Assembly: GCF_004216575.1 (NCBI RefSeq)
Contig: NZ_SGWW01000003.1
Span: forward strand, 186,001 to 250,000
Reading direction: 5' to 3'
DNA length: 64,000 nucleotides
From: Microcella putealis
GTDB taxonomy: Bacteria > Actinomycetota > Actinomycetes > Actinomycetales > Microbacteriaceae
The notes under the pieces are model-generated. The model saw only the letters and a program-made list of their open reading frames with translations. It ran no database searches and was not told the origin of the DNA. Both the position numbers and the translations under genes were made by a program. Positions 51,372 to 60,633 of this stretch are shown here, piece by piece. Positions within the stretch are counted from its first letter, which is position 1. Each line of letters opens with the position of its first letter.

Positions 51372-53333
51372 GTGACTGCAGACCTCGCAAGCGGCATCAT
51401 CCGCGACGAACTCGACCCGAGCATCCGACCGCAAGACGACCTGTATCGGCACGTGAACGGCCGCTGGGTCGCGCGCACCGAGATCCCCGCCGATAAGGCG
51501 CGCTACGGCTCGTTCATGGTGCTGGCCGAGGAGGCCGAGAAGGCCGTGCGCACGATCATCGAAGAGGCGCAGGGCGCCGAGCCCGGTACGGAAGAGCGCA
51601 AGGTCGGTGACCTGTTTGCCTCGTTCATGGACGAGGACCGCATCGACGCGCTCGGCGCCGAACCGCTCTCCCCGCTGCTCGCCGAGGTTGACGCCGTCGC
51701 CGACAAGGATGCGCTGCTCGCGACGATCGGACGCCTCCAGCGCCAGGGCGTCAGCGGCCCGCTGCAGCTCTTCATCGACAACGATCCGGGAGACCCCGAG
51801 CGGTACATCATCTTCGTCGAGCAGGGCGGCCTGGGCATGCCCGACGAGTCGTATTACCGGGAAGACGCGCACGCCGCGACCCGCACCGCCTACCGCGCCC
51901 ACGTCGAGAAGATGCTCGCGCTCGCGGGCCTTGAGAACGCGGGCGACCGCGCCGAGCGCATCATCGCGCTCGAGACGGCGCTCGCCGCGCACCACTGGTC
52001 GACGGTGAAGAACCGCGACGCCCAGGCCACCTACAACCTGCGCTCGTGGGCCGACTGGCAGGCGCTCGCCGGCTCGGTCGATCTCGCCGTCTGGCGGGAC
52101 GGCTACGGCATCGGCGCCGATGCATTCGGCGAGGTCGTCGTTCGTCAGCCCGACTTCACCGAGGGTTTTGTCGCCGTGCTCGCCGACACCCCGCTCGCCG
52201 ACTGGCAAGACTGGCTGCGCTGGCACGTGATCCGCTCGATGGCCGCGTACCTGTCGAGCGACTTTGTGAACCAGAACTTCGACTTCTACGGCCGCACCCT
52301 CACCGGTGCCCCCGAGCTGCGCGCCCGCTGGAAGCGCGGCGTCGCCTTCGTCGAGGGCGCGATGGGCGAGGCCGTCGGCAAGGTCTACGTCGAACGGCAC
52401 TATCCGCCGCAGGCGAAAGAGCAGATGGACGAGCTCATCGCCATGCTGATCGCCGCCTACCGCCAGTCGATCGAGACGCTGGAGTGGATGACGCCCGAGA
52501 CTCGCGAGCGCGCCCTCGACAAGCTCGAGAAGTTCACCCCGAAGATCGGCTTCCCGGCGACGTGGCGCGACTACTCGGCGCTCGCCGTCGACGCGAGCGA
52601 CCTGCTCGCGAACGTGCGGGCGGCGGGCGAGTTCGAGTTCCAGCGCGAGTTGGCGAAGATCGGCGCCCCCATCGACCGCGACGAGTGGTTCATGACCCCG
52701 CAGACGGTCAACGCCTATTACAACCCCGGCTTCAACGAGATCGTGTTCCCCGCGGCGATCCTTCAGTTCCCGTTCTTTGATCCGAATCGGGATGCGGCGG
52801 CCAACTACGGCGCGATCGGCGCGGTCATCGGGCACGAGATCGGGCACGGCTTCGACGACCAGGGCTCGCGCTACGACGGCGACGGCGCCCTGCGTGACTG
52901 GTGGACGGCCGCCGACCGCGCGGCGTTCGAAGAGCGCACGGGCTCGCTCATCGCCCAATACGACGCGCTTGAGCCGAGCGAGGCGCCCGGCCACCACGTC
53001 AATGGCGCGCTCACGATTGGCGAGAACATCGGCGACTTGGGCGGACTCGGCATCGCCTGGAAGGCGTACCTCATCTCGCTCGACGGCGAGGAGCCGCCGG
53101 TGATCGACGGCTTGACGGGCGCCCAGCGATTCTTCCTGTCGTGGGCCCAGGCGTGGCAGATCGCGATTCGCCCAGAAGAGGCGCTGCGCCTGCTGTCGAT
53201 TGACCCGCACTCGCCGAACGAGTTCCGCTGCAATCAGATCGTGCGCAACATCGACGCGTTCTACGACGCGTTCGGCGTGACGGCCGAGGACGCCCTGTGG
53301 CTGGCGCCGGAGGAGCGGGTCACGATCTGGTGA
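51372..53333 (+). CDS. M13 family zinc metallopeptidase (neprilysin-like)
   Basis: A 653-aa peptidase. Zinc ligands and catalytic Glu are in VIGHEIGHGFDDQ, the third ligand in GENIGDLGGL, and the substrate-binding NAYYNPG is present. It is a little shorter than eukaryotic family members but typical for actinobacterial PepO-like enzymes. No signal peptide is visible, so it may be cytoplasmic. TAGGCT overlaps the preceding MFS stop and lies eight bases before the GTG, giving it its own promoter. Confidence 0.93.
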   Translation: MTADLASGIIRDELDPSIRPQDDLYRHVNGRWVARTEIPADKARYGSFMVLAEEAEKAVRTIIEEAQGAEPGTEERKVGDLFASFMDEDRIDALGAEPLSPLLAEVDAVADKDALLATIGRLQRQGVSGPLQLFIDNDPGDPERYIIFVEQGGLGMPDESYYREDAHAATRTAYRAHVEKMLALAGLENAGDRAERIIALETALAAHHWSTVKNRDAQATYNLRSWADWQALAGSVDLAVWRDGYGIGADAFGEVVVRQPDFTEGFVAVLADTPLADWQDWLRWHVIRSMAAYLSSDFVNQNFDFYGRTLTGAPELRARWKRGVAFVEGAMGEAVGKVYVERHYPPQAKEQMDELIAMLIAAYRQSIETLEWMTPETRERALDKLEKFTPKIGFPATWRDYSALAVDASDLLANVRAAGEFEFQRELAKIGAPIDRDEWFMTPQTVNAYYNPGFNEIVFPAAILQFPFFDPNRDAAANYGAIGAVIGHEIGHGFDDQGSRYDGDGALRDWWTAADRAAFEERTGSLIAQYDALEPSEAPGHHVNGALTIGENIGDLGGLGIAWKAYLISLDGEEPPVIDGLTGAQRFFLSWAQAWQIAIRPEEALRLLSIDPHSPNEFRCNQIVRNIDAFYDAFGVTAEDALWLAPEERVTIW

Positions 53334-54238
53334 ACGATGCGCCGCTGACGAGACGACGGGATGCGCGCGCCGCGTCCCCGACGTCGGCGCGCCACGCGGC
53401 GGTCACGCGCGACCCGTCATTCCGTCCGTCGTTTCGGGCGCTCGGCCAGCTCGCCTACGGGGGAGCGCGGGTGTCGGTCGCGGTGCTCGAACTCGATTCG
53501 GGGCAGCCGATTTTTGCGGTGGACGAGCGGATCGTCTTGCCCACCGCATCCATCGGAAAGATTTTGTTGCTCGTCGAGGTGAGCGCTCGCCTCACCGAGC
53601 GCCGCCTGTCGGACTTCGCGATCGTCGACCGCGAGCCGCGCGACGCGGTCGCCGACAGTGGCATCTGGCGGCACCTGCAGGCGCCGGCGATGCCCATCAG
53701 CGACCTGGCCGCCCTGGTCGGGGCAACCAGCGACAACCTGGCGACGAACGTTTTGCTGCGCCAGATCGGGCTGGATGCGGTGCGCACGCGAACAGAACAG
53801 CTCGGCCTCGTGCGCACCGCCCTACTTGACGTCGTGCGCGATACCCGCGGCCCGGACCACGCCCCCCAACTGTCGGTCGGCTCGGCGGCCGAGCTGTCGT
53901 GGCTGTTTCACGCCCTCATGCACGGGCAAATCATCGACCGGCAGACGAGTGATCGCGTGCTGGGCTGGCTCTCGCTCAACACCGACCTCTCGTTGGTGGC
54001 GAGTGCGTTCGGCAGAGACCCGCTGTCACACCAGGGTGTCGAACACAACACCTGGATGATCAACAAGACCGGGACTGATGTGGGCGTTCGCTCGGAGGCG
54101 GGAGTTCTGCGGGGGCCGCGCGCGGGCCTGACCTACGCGCTGTCAGTGCAGTTCGATGACCGTGACCTTGCCTCACGACTGCGCGTGCTCGACGCGATGC
54201 GCACCTTCGGCCTCGACTTGCTCGAGTGGGTGCACTGA
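53330..54238 (+). CDS. Class A beta-lactamase-like serine hydrolase
   Basis: A 302-aa protein with beta-lactamase fold motifs: SxxK in TASIGKILLL, SDN in ATSDNLATN and KTG in INKTGTDVG. It lacks a visible signal peptide, and the EXXXN-type omega-loop Glu of true class A enzymes is not evident, so beta-lactam hydrolysis is uncertain. The GTG start overlaps the metallopeptidase stop by four bases (GTGA), indicating co-translation. Confidence 0.85.
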   Translation: MNDAPLTRRRDARAASPTSARHAAVTRDPSFRPSFRALGQLAYGGARVSVAVLELDSGQPIFAVDERIVLPTASIGKILLLVEVSARLTERRLSDFAIVDREPRDAVADSGIWRHLQAPAMPISDLAALVGATSDNLATNVLLRQIGLDAVRTRTEQLGLVRTALLDVVRDTRGPDHAPQLSVGSAAELSWLFHALMHGQIIDRQTSDRVLGWLSLNTDLSLVASAFGRDPLSHQGVEHNTWMINKTGTDVGVRSEAGVLRGPRAGLTYALSVQFDDRDLASRLRVLDAMRTFGLDLLEWVH

Positions 54239-54289
54239 TCCTTCACAACGGGGGTACCCCCAGCCTGCGGGCAGACTAGACCGTCTACG

Positions 54290-54319
54290 TTGTCGGGGTT
54301 TTTTCAGGATGGTTATAGT
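54290..54319 (+). promoter_or_regulatory. Promoter for the repeat-bearing surface protein
   Basis: TTGTCG (54290-54295) and TATAGT (54314-54319) are separated by 18 bases, a good housekeeping-type promoter. It would give a leader of about 175 bases. The 264-base gap also holds a GGGGGTACCCCC palindrome at 54250-54261. AGGAG near 54489 serves the next gene. Confidence 0.7.
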
Positions 54320-54502
54320 GAGCAGGTCTATGGACTCGGCATACCCGACGTTCGCCGAGGGCCGTAGCTGAATTACCCGAAAACCCGAACCGCCGTACCC
54401 GCGGCGGTAACGCGACCCCCATCGCGTGCACCACCCTTACCCGAATGCCGCGCGCCCGTTCGTCGAGCGCGCAGTGCTCCCTACCCCCAGGAGCTGTTAC
54501 CC

Positions 54503-57500
54503 ATGTTGCGCAGAAAAATTCTCGCCGTGGTCACGACGCTCGCCCTCGCGCTCGGTATGAGCGTGGGCGGTGCGGCGACCGCGTTTGCGAACCCCAATAA
54601 CGGGTCGGAGATGAACCAGGCCAGTTACTGGAAGAACCTCTACCCGCACGCCGTCGAGTGTTACAAGCACACGGCAAGTGGCGGTGAGCACGGTGGCCTC
54701 AGCGGCGGTGGCGTGAAGCTGAACACGTTCAAACAGTCATGGCCGGGCGACCGCTGGGAAGTCTTGATCGTCAAGGGCGGTAATGGCGACAACTTCGGCA
54801 ACGCGGTATACGAGTTCCCCACCGCGGGCACGGTCTACAAGACGCCCACAGGCCAGGCTGTTTCTCACTGGATTGTGTGTAAGGGCTCGACCCCAGCGGC
54901 TGCGTCGGTTTCGGTGACTCCCGAGACGTGCACGAGCCCGGCGAAACTGGTGTTGGGTACGACAACCCAGGCGCGGTTCGACGCGCCCACGTACACCAAT
55001 GTCACGGGTGGCCAGAACTACCGCGTCGTCGCTCGCGCGATTGACTCAGCAACCTTCCCCATCGGCACGCCTGGTGTGAACGATGCGCGGACGCAGGTTG
55101 TGTTCACCGGCTTCCTCCCCAATGCAAACCCGGCCACCTGTGCAACGGCAACCGGTGACGTGACGGTCGGTGTTGCGACCTGTGTGGCAGGAGCATCGCC
55201 CATCACGGCGAACAGCTTCACGGGTGTCGCGAACGCGACCGGCGTTGTCACCAAGGACGGTTCGCAGGGCGGCACCTTCGAGGTGGTGTTCACCGCGAAC
55301 TCGGGCACGACCTTCGCACCGAGCCTTGCGGGTACACGTGACGGCAAGACTTACACGCTGTCGAACGGCAGCACCAAGCTGACGGTGACCGGCACCCTGC
55401 CAGGAGCCGACCGCACACTCTGCGCCGACATGAAATTGACGTTCATGTGCAAGACGCAGGTCGAGGGCCCCGTGACAAACCTCGCCTACGCGAACGACAC
55501 CACCTCATGGCCCGCTGGCGTGTACATCATGCGCGTCACGTCCGACCGTGCCGGCGTCGCGTGGACGGTTAAGGACGACGGCGGCAATGTGATCCAGACC
55601 GGCGTCTCCACCGGCCAGCCGCAGTTCTTCAGCCTCAGTGGGCCGAAGGCCGGCATGTCGCTCTTCTGGGAAAACCTGAAGCACTCGACGTCGTCGACGA
55701 ACGACACCTCGCTGTGTGGCTTCACACCGAAGGTGACCGACGCCGCCATTGCGTTCACCGCGGCTGACTGCTTTACGGGTAGTGCGCTGGACCCCAGCAA
55801 GTTCAGCTTCGTGGCCGAAGAGTCGACGTACGCGATTACCGACGGTGAGAACGGCCAGAAGGTCATCACCTTCACGGCGGCCCTTGGCTACACCTTCGAG
55901 GGTGGCGCGGCGACGAAGATCTTCACCTTTACACCGACCGGGCCTGACCTGACGAAGTGTGTCGTGACGACGGCCTTCATCGACATCACACCGGCAGACT
56001 GCCTGACGGGCAGCTCGCTGAACGTTCAGGGTTTTGAGTACAACGCCGAGCAGTCGAGCTACGTCATCACCGATGGCGAAAACGGCCAGAAGGTCATCAC
56101 GTTCACCGCGAAGCCGGGCTTCTTGTTCGAGGGGCAGAAGACGACCAAGGTCTTCACCTTCACTCCCGAGGGCCCGAACTTCCGACTGTGTGCCACGGCG
56201 ACCGCGTCGTTGACGGTTCCGGACGCCACGTGTGACCTGGGTCAGGACTGGTCAAAGGTGAGCTTTGCGCTGGCCAACGCGACCGCTGAGGTGACGCAGG
56301 AGCCTTCGGCCGAGAACGGCTACGAGTACGCGGTGGTTTTCACCGCGAACTCGGGTGCGAAGTTCTTGGTTGACGGTCAGTACCGTGACTCGATCACCCG
56401 CACGGGCACGATCGATCCGCTGCCGAACCGCGAGCTCTGTGACGAGGTCACGGCCGACTTCACGGTCAACGGCCCGACGTGTCTGTCGGGGTCGACCCTG
56501 GGCGACTACATCTTCGATGACGAGCAGGTCTCGGTCAGCGACGTTGTCTTCGCCAAGGAAGGCACCTCGGTGTCGGTGACGTTCACCGCACTCCCCGGGT
56601 TCGCATTCGCTGGTGGCGAGAAGTCGCTAACGGTGACGAAGGACCTCGCAGGCCCCGACTTCCGACTGTGTGCCACGGCGACCGCGTCGTTGACGGTTCC
56701 GGATGCCACGTGTGACCTGGGTCAGGACTGGTCGAAGGTGAGCTTTGCGCTGGCCAACGCGACCGCTGAGGTGACGCAGGAGCCTTCGGCCGAGAACGGC
56801 TACGAGTACGCGGTGGTTTTCACCGCGAACTCGGGTGCGAAGTTCTTGGTTGACGGTCAGTACCGTGACTCGATCACCCGCACGGGCACGATCGATCCGC
56901 TGCCGAACCGCGAGCTCTGTGACGAGGTCACGGCCGACTTCACGGTCAACGGCCCGACGTGTCTGTCGGGGTCGACCCTGGGCGACCTGAGCTTCAGCGA
57001 GGGTGTCACCGCGGGTGAGCCGCAGTTCAGTGACGACAGCACATCGGTGTCGGTGACCTTCACGGCGCAGGCGGGCTACGCGTTCGCCGGTGGCGAGAAG
57101 TCGCTCACGGTCACGAAGCCGCTGCTCGGCCCCGACTTCACCCTGTGTGCAATGGCGACGGCGTCGCTGTCGGTGCCGGATGCCACGTGTGATCTGGGTC
57201 AGGACTGGTCGGAGGTCGACTTCACGCTGGCCAACGCGACGTCCGAGGTGACGCAGGTTCCGGCTGCTGAGAACGGCTTCGAGTACGAGGTGGTTTTCAC
57301 CGCGAACTCGGGTGCGAAGTTCTTCGTCGATGGCCAGTTCCGCGACTCGATCACCCGCACGGGCACGATCGATCCGCTGCCCAACCGCGAGCTCTGCGAC
57401 GAGGTGACGGCAGACTTCACAGTGATTGATCCCACGTGTGCGACGGGTGCGACCCTGGGTGCCCTGAGCTTCAGTGAAGGTGTCACCGCGGGTGAGCCGC

Positions 57501-58717
57501 AGTTCAGTGAGGACGGCACCTCGGTGTCGGTGGTCTTCACGGCTCCGACCGGGACCATCTTCCCGAACGGTGAGAAGTCGCTGACGGTGACGAAGCAACT
57601 CGCTGGCCCCGACTCGAGCCTCTGTGAGGAGCCGACGCTCGAAGGATCGATCGCAACGACCGCCTGTGAGACGGATGTTCCGTACATCCTCTTCTCGATC
57701 GAGCTGAACGACCCCGACAACCAGTCGACGGCCGGACTCGAGGACGCGGAGATCATTTTCAGCGGCCTCGACAGCGAGGGCAACGAGCGCGAGCTTGTGC
57801 TTGACAACCTTGAGGGCACCGTCGAAGACGGCGTCTTCTCGGGTCGCGTGCTGTGGCCCGGTGCCGCGGTCGTCGACGGCCAGGCTGCTGGCTGGCCCGG
57901 TTGGGAGCTCGCGGACGGCGAATGGACGAACGTCGGAGACGAGAACTTCGGCTGGACCCGTTCGCTCAGCTCGGTGACGCTCTCGGTCAACCCGAGCCTC
58001 GTGGTTGACCTCAGCTACCCGCAGGCGAGCCCGCTCTGTGCGAGCGACCCCACGGTCGTTGATGCCTTCGTTGAGTACAGCTACGACTGCCTCCTCGGTG
58101 GCACGATCGAGCTCAGTGACGCCCCCGGCGTCATCTGGACGGTCGACGGCGAGCAGACGGACCAGCGCGTGTTCACCGGCCTTGAGATCGATGACCAGCC
58201 GGTTATCACCGCGAGCCTCGACCCCGAGACGCCCGGGTTGTTCTTCTCACCCGAGTCGATCACCGAGCTGACCGTCGAGTTCGAGCTTCCGGAAGAAGGC
58301 TGTGACCTCGTCACCTCGCCGCTCGTGACCCCGACGCTGTCGACCACGCAGGCCACCTGCACCACGGCCGGCAGCTACACGCTCAACGCGGTCGAGGGTG
58401 TGCAGTGGCTCGTCAACGGTCAGGTCACCGCACCGGGTACCTACACCGCGACAACCGGCAGCACCGTCGAGGTTGAGGCTGTGGCCCTGCAGGGCTTCGG
58501 GTTCGGCTTCGAGACGCAGACCGAGTGGACGCTCAGCTTCCCGGCTCCGGCGGCCGGCGCCTGCGACCTGCCCACGCTGAGTCTCGAAGAGACCGACCTG
58601 CCGACCCTCGCCCTCACCGGCGCGAGCGGCATGCTCGGAACAGTCGGCATCATCGCACTGCTCATCACCCTGACGGGCATCGGCGCGGTCGTCGCCCGCC
58701 GTCGCGTGGAGGCGTAA
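54503..58717 (+). CDS. Repeat-containing cell-wall-anchored surface protein (LALTG signal)
   Basis: A 1404-aa exported protein. The signal peptide covers residues 1-29, ending FANPN. The body consists of beta-rich modules, each with paired cysteines (TCDLGQDW, ELCDEVTADF). A 160-residue unit recurs three times, two copies almost identical in DNA. The C-terminus has LALTG, a hydrophobic helix and VARRRVEA, matching the LAXTG signal of class E sortases. It has its own promoter and terminator. An adhesin or structural role is likely but unproven. Confidence 0.88.
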   Translation: MLRRKILAVVTTLALALGMSVGGAATAFANPNNGSEMNQASYWKNLYPHAVECYKHTASGGEHGGLSGGGVKLNTFKQSWPGDRWEVLIVKGGNGDNFGNAVYEFPTAGTVYKTPTGQAVSHWIVCKGSTPAAASVSVTPETCTSPAKLVLGTTTQARFDAPTYTNVTGGQNYRVVARAIDSATFPIGTPGVNDARTQVVFTGFLPNANPATCATATGDVTVGVATCVAGASPITANSFTGVANATGVVTKDGSQGGTFEVVFTANSGTTFAPSLAGTRDGKTYTLSNGSTKLTVTGTLPGADRTLCADMKLTFMCKTQVEGPVTNLAYANDTTSWPAGVYIMRVTSDRAGVAWTVKDDGGNVIQTGVSTGQPQFFSLSGPKAGMSLFWENLKHSTSSTNDTSLCGFTPKVTDAAIAFTAADCFTGSALDPSKFSFVAEESTYAITDGENGQKVITFTAALGYTFEGGAATKIFTFTPTGPDLTKCVVTTAFIDITPADCLTGSSLNVQGFEYNAEQSSYVITDGENGQKVITFTAKPGFLFEGQKTTKVFTFTPEGPNFRLCATATASLTVPDATCDLGQDWSKVSFALANATAEVTQEPSAENGYEYAVVFTANSGAKFLVDGQYRDSITRTGTIDPLPNRELCDEVTADFTVNGPTCLSGSTLGDYIFDDEQVSVSDVVFAKEGTSVSVTFTALPGFAFAGGEKSLTVTKDLAGPDFRLCATATASLTVPDATCDLGQDWSKVSFALANATAEVTQEPSAENGYEYAVVFTANSGAKFLVDGQYRDSITRTGTIDPLPNRELCDEVTADFTVNGPTCLSGSTLGDLSFSEGVTAGEPQFSDDSTSVSVTFTAQAGYAFAGGEKSLTVTKPLLGPDFTLCAMATASLSVPDATCDLGQDWSEVDFTLANATSEVTQVPAAENGFEYEVVFTANSGAKFFVDGQFRDSITRTGTIDPLPNRELCDEVTADFTVIDPTCATGATLGALSFSEGVTAGEPQFSEDGTSVSVVFTAPTGTIFPNGEKSLTVTKQLAGPDSSLCEEPTLEGSIATTACETDVPYILFSIELNDPDNQSTAGLEDAEIIFSGLDSEGNERELVLDNLEGTVEDGVFSGRVLWPGAAVVDGQAAGWPGWELADGEWTNVGDENFGWTRSLSSVTLSVNPSLVVDLSYPQASPLCASDPTVVDAFVEYSYDCLLGGTIELSDAPGVIWTVDGEQTDQRVFTGLEIDDQPVITASLDPETPGLFFSPESITELTVEFELPEEGCDLVTSPLVTPTLSTTQATCTTAGSYTLNAVEGVQWLVNGQVTAPGTYTATTGSTVEVEAVALQGFGFGFETQTEWTLSFPAPAAGACDLPTLSLEETDLPTLALTGASGMLGTVGIIALLITLTGIGAVVARRRVEA
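56179..56506 (+). repeat. Long direct repeat, copy 1 (within surface protein gene)
   Basis: This 328-base segment is repeated at 56659-56986, exactly 480 bases (160 codons) downstream, with two silent differences that I can find. Recombination between copies would add or remove a whole in-frame unit. Confidence 0.92.
56659..56986 (+). repeat. Long direct repeat, copy 2 (within surface protein gene)
   Basis: Near-identical partner of 56179-56506. A third, diverged unit follows from about 57130, keeping the protein pattern but differing at many bases, so copies 1 and 2 were duplicated or homogenised recently. Confidence 0.92.
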
Positions 58718-58795
58718 CCCAGCGCCCCACGCAGCGCGGTCGGGGGTCGTGAACTGACCCGAAAACAGTAAGCGGCCCCCGACCCGCACCACTCA

Positions 58796-58835
58796 CACGA
58801 ACCGGATGCCCCGCACAGGTGGCATCCGGTTCGTG
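58796..58835. terminator. Terminator after the surface protein
   Basis: A perfect 15-bp stem (CACGAACCGGATGCC paired with GGCATCCGGTTCGTG) around a 10-base loop, 78 bases after the surface protein stop. It lies just before the next start at 58852. Confidence 0.82.
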
Positions 58836-58851
58836 CTGTCACCGTGAAGAC

Positions 58852-59259
58852 ATGATCAGCACCGCCCTCGCCCGGCAACTCCGCGACACCGGCCTCGCGT
58901 GGCACCCCGAATCGGGCGACCGATTCCAAATCGACCGCGCCGAACTCGACGGCGACATCTTCACCGTCAGCGACCTCACCATCGAAGCGCACCACTACCC
59001 GACAGGCACCGTGCTCGGCTTCAACGGCACCACCGAATGGGCACTCGACTCAGTCGACGTCGCCGACGCACTGTGGCTTCCACGCGAAGACCAGCTGCGC
59101 GATCTGCTGCGCGGCAGCTTCCGATCGCTCGAGCGCACCGACGACGGCTACATCGTCACCGCGCAGCTCGACGACGTCGAGCACCGCTACGAGAGCGTCT
59201 CAGCCCCCGAGGCCTACGGCCTCGCCCTGCTCGCCGTCATCGACCGCGTCAGCGCCTGA
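58852..59259 (+). CDS. Conserved hypothetical protein
   Basis: A 135-aa soluble protein beginning MISTALARQLRDTGLAWHPE. The middle (GFNGTTEWALDSVDVADALW then LPREDQLRDLL) looks strongly conserved, but I cannot assign a function. Similar actinobacterial proteins may be mislabelled as pilus-assembly factors. Its last 60 bases overlap the convergent 3' end of hemA, so the two messages can base-pair. Confidence 0.7.
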   Translation: MISTALARQLRDTGLAWHPESGDRFQIDRAELDGDIFTVSDLTIEAHHYPTGTVLGFNGTTEWALDSVDVADALWLPREDQLRDLLRGSFRSLERTDDGYIVTAQLDDVEHRYESVSAPEAYGLALLAVIDRVSA

Positions 59260-60501
59260 CGCCGCAGCGTCTCCCCCTGCGGCCGCAGCCGCCTGCTCGG
59301 CCACCTCGATGCCGAACAGCGTCGTCACCGCCTGACCGAACGCATCCGCGTCACCGCGCGCCGCGTGCTGGCGAGCCAGCGTCGACGGGGTGTGCAGCAG
59401 AACGCCCGCAAGGTGCCGTAGCGACTCCTCCGCTCGGCCGTCATCGCCGCGGCGACGAACACGCTCAATCTCGGCGTCGACGATCGACAAGACGTGCTCG
59501 CGCAGCGCCACAATCGCCGGCGTGACCTGCGCGTGGGCCGAATACTCGTGCGCGGCAGCGTCGACCACGGCGCGCGCATCCTCGGCCGCGCTCCACTGCA
59601 CGAGGGGAGCGTGCATGCGCACCGTCTCGAGGTCGAGCAGCGTCACGCCCTCGAGCTCGCCCACCTCCGGGTCGATGTTTCGGGGCAGACCGAGATCAAC
59701 CGCGTAGAAGGTGGCGTCCTGCGGAACATCGTCGACGTCGACCGACAGTCGCGTCGTGCAGGTGATGACGACATCCGCCCACGTCAGTGACGGGGACAAC
59801 TCGTTGGTCGGTTCGGTGGCCGAGCGCTCGGCGAACACCTGCGCGCGACCGGTCGGCGAATACACCCGGATGCGGTCGGCGCCCCGCTCACGGAGAGCGG
59901 CAACCGTCGTGGCCGCATACTGCCCGGTGCCGATCAGCAGCACGTTCACGCCCTGCCAGTCGCGCAGTCGGCTGCCGACGAGATCGAGCGCGAGGCGCAC
60001 GAGCGAGCGGCCAGTCGCGCTCGCGTCGCCCTCCGCGCGGGCGGCGCGAGCCGTGCGGATCGCCTGCTGGAAGGCGCGGTCGAGGGCGGGGGAGGTGGTG
60101 CCGAGCTCGCGGGCGGCAGCGGCGGCACGCTTGACCTGGCCCGCGATCTCCTCCTCGCCCACGGCAACCGACTCGAGGCCCGCCGACACCGAGAAGAGGT
60201 GGTGCACGGCGCGGGCGTCGTTCAGCAGTTCCGCGTTCGACAGCGCCTCGGCCGTGCCGACGCCGGCAAGGCCGTCGAGCGCGTCACCGACGGCGCGGGA
60301 TGCGATCTCGCGCGCCTTGAGGTCGGGGGCGTCGATGTCGAGGTAGACCTCGACGCGGTTGCAGGTCGAAATGCTGACCGCGCCCCGCACGGCGTCGTGT
60401 GAGCCGGCGACCTGCGCACTCAGGCGTTCAGCGTCGACCGACAGCCGTTCGAGAAGATCGAACGGCGTGTTGCGATGGTTCGCCGTAACGCACAGGAGCA
60501 C
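59200..60501 (-). CDS. hemA: Glutamyl-tRNA reductase
   Basis: A 433-aa enzyme that reduces glutamyl-tRNA to glutamate-1-semialdehyde, the first step of tetrapyrrole synthesis. The catalytic Cys is in SISTCNRVEVY, and the NADPH-binding region is NVLLIGTGQYAATTVAAL. I choose the GTG at 60501 because TACCAT lies seven bases upstream; a GTG two codons earlier is also in frame. The C-terminal Ala-rich tail overlaps the neighbouring gene. It diverges from hemE. Confidence 0.94.
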   Translation of the reverse strand: MLLCVTANHRNTPFDLLERLSVDAERLSAQVAGSHDAVRGAVSISTCNRVEVYLDIDAPDLKAREIASRAVGDALDGLAGVGTAEALSNAELLNDARAVHHLFSVSAGLESVAVGEEEIAGQVKRAAAAARELGTTSPALDRAFQQAIRTARAARAEGDASATGRSLVRLALDLVGSRLRDWQGVNVLLIGTGQYAATTVAALRERGADRIRVYSPTGRAQVFAERSATEPTNELSPSLTWADVVITCTTRLSVDVDDVPQDATFYAVDLGLPRNIDPEVGELEGVTLLDLETVRMHAPLVQWSAAEDARAVVDAAAHEYSAHAQVTPAIVALREHVLSIVDAEIERVRRRGDDGRAEESLRHLAGVLLHTPSTLARQHAARGDADAFGQAVTTLFGIEVAEQAAAAAGGDAAASGADAVDDGEQGEAVGLGG

Positions 60502-60633
60502 TCGCACAATGGTACGCCGCTCTTTCCGACCGATCGTTCAGGAACGATGCCGCGAGCATCCTTCACTGACCGGGGGTTTTCCGCGCAGGAGCCGGTCAGG
60601 AACCCCCCGAGCGGCGGGCCTATCCTGAGGGGC
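60502..60633. promoter_or_regulatory. Divergent hemA/hemE promoter region
   Basis: This 132-base gap has a hemA -10 on the minus strand (TACCAT, 60509-60514) and a hemE -10 on the plus strand (TATCCT, 60621-60626), each seven bases from its start codon. GAGGGG before the hemE GTG could alternatively act as a ribosome binding site. No clear operator is visible. Confidence 0.55.

Noticed and set aside
54250..54261. GGGGGTACCCCC palindrome as another copper operator
   Set aside because: The arm order is inverted relative to TACCCC-NNN-GGGGTA, and no copper gene lies nearby.
56179..56986. CRISPR array
   Set aside because: The repeats are 328 bp, only two close copies, and encode an in-frame protein domain; no short evenly spaced repeats or cas genes are in the window.
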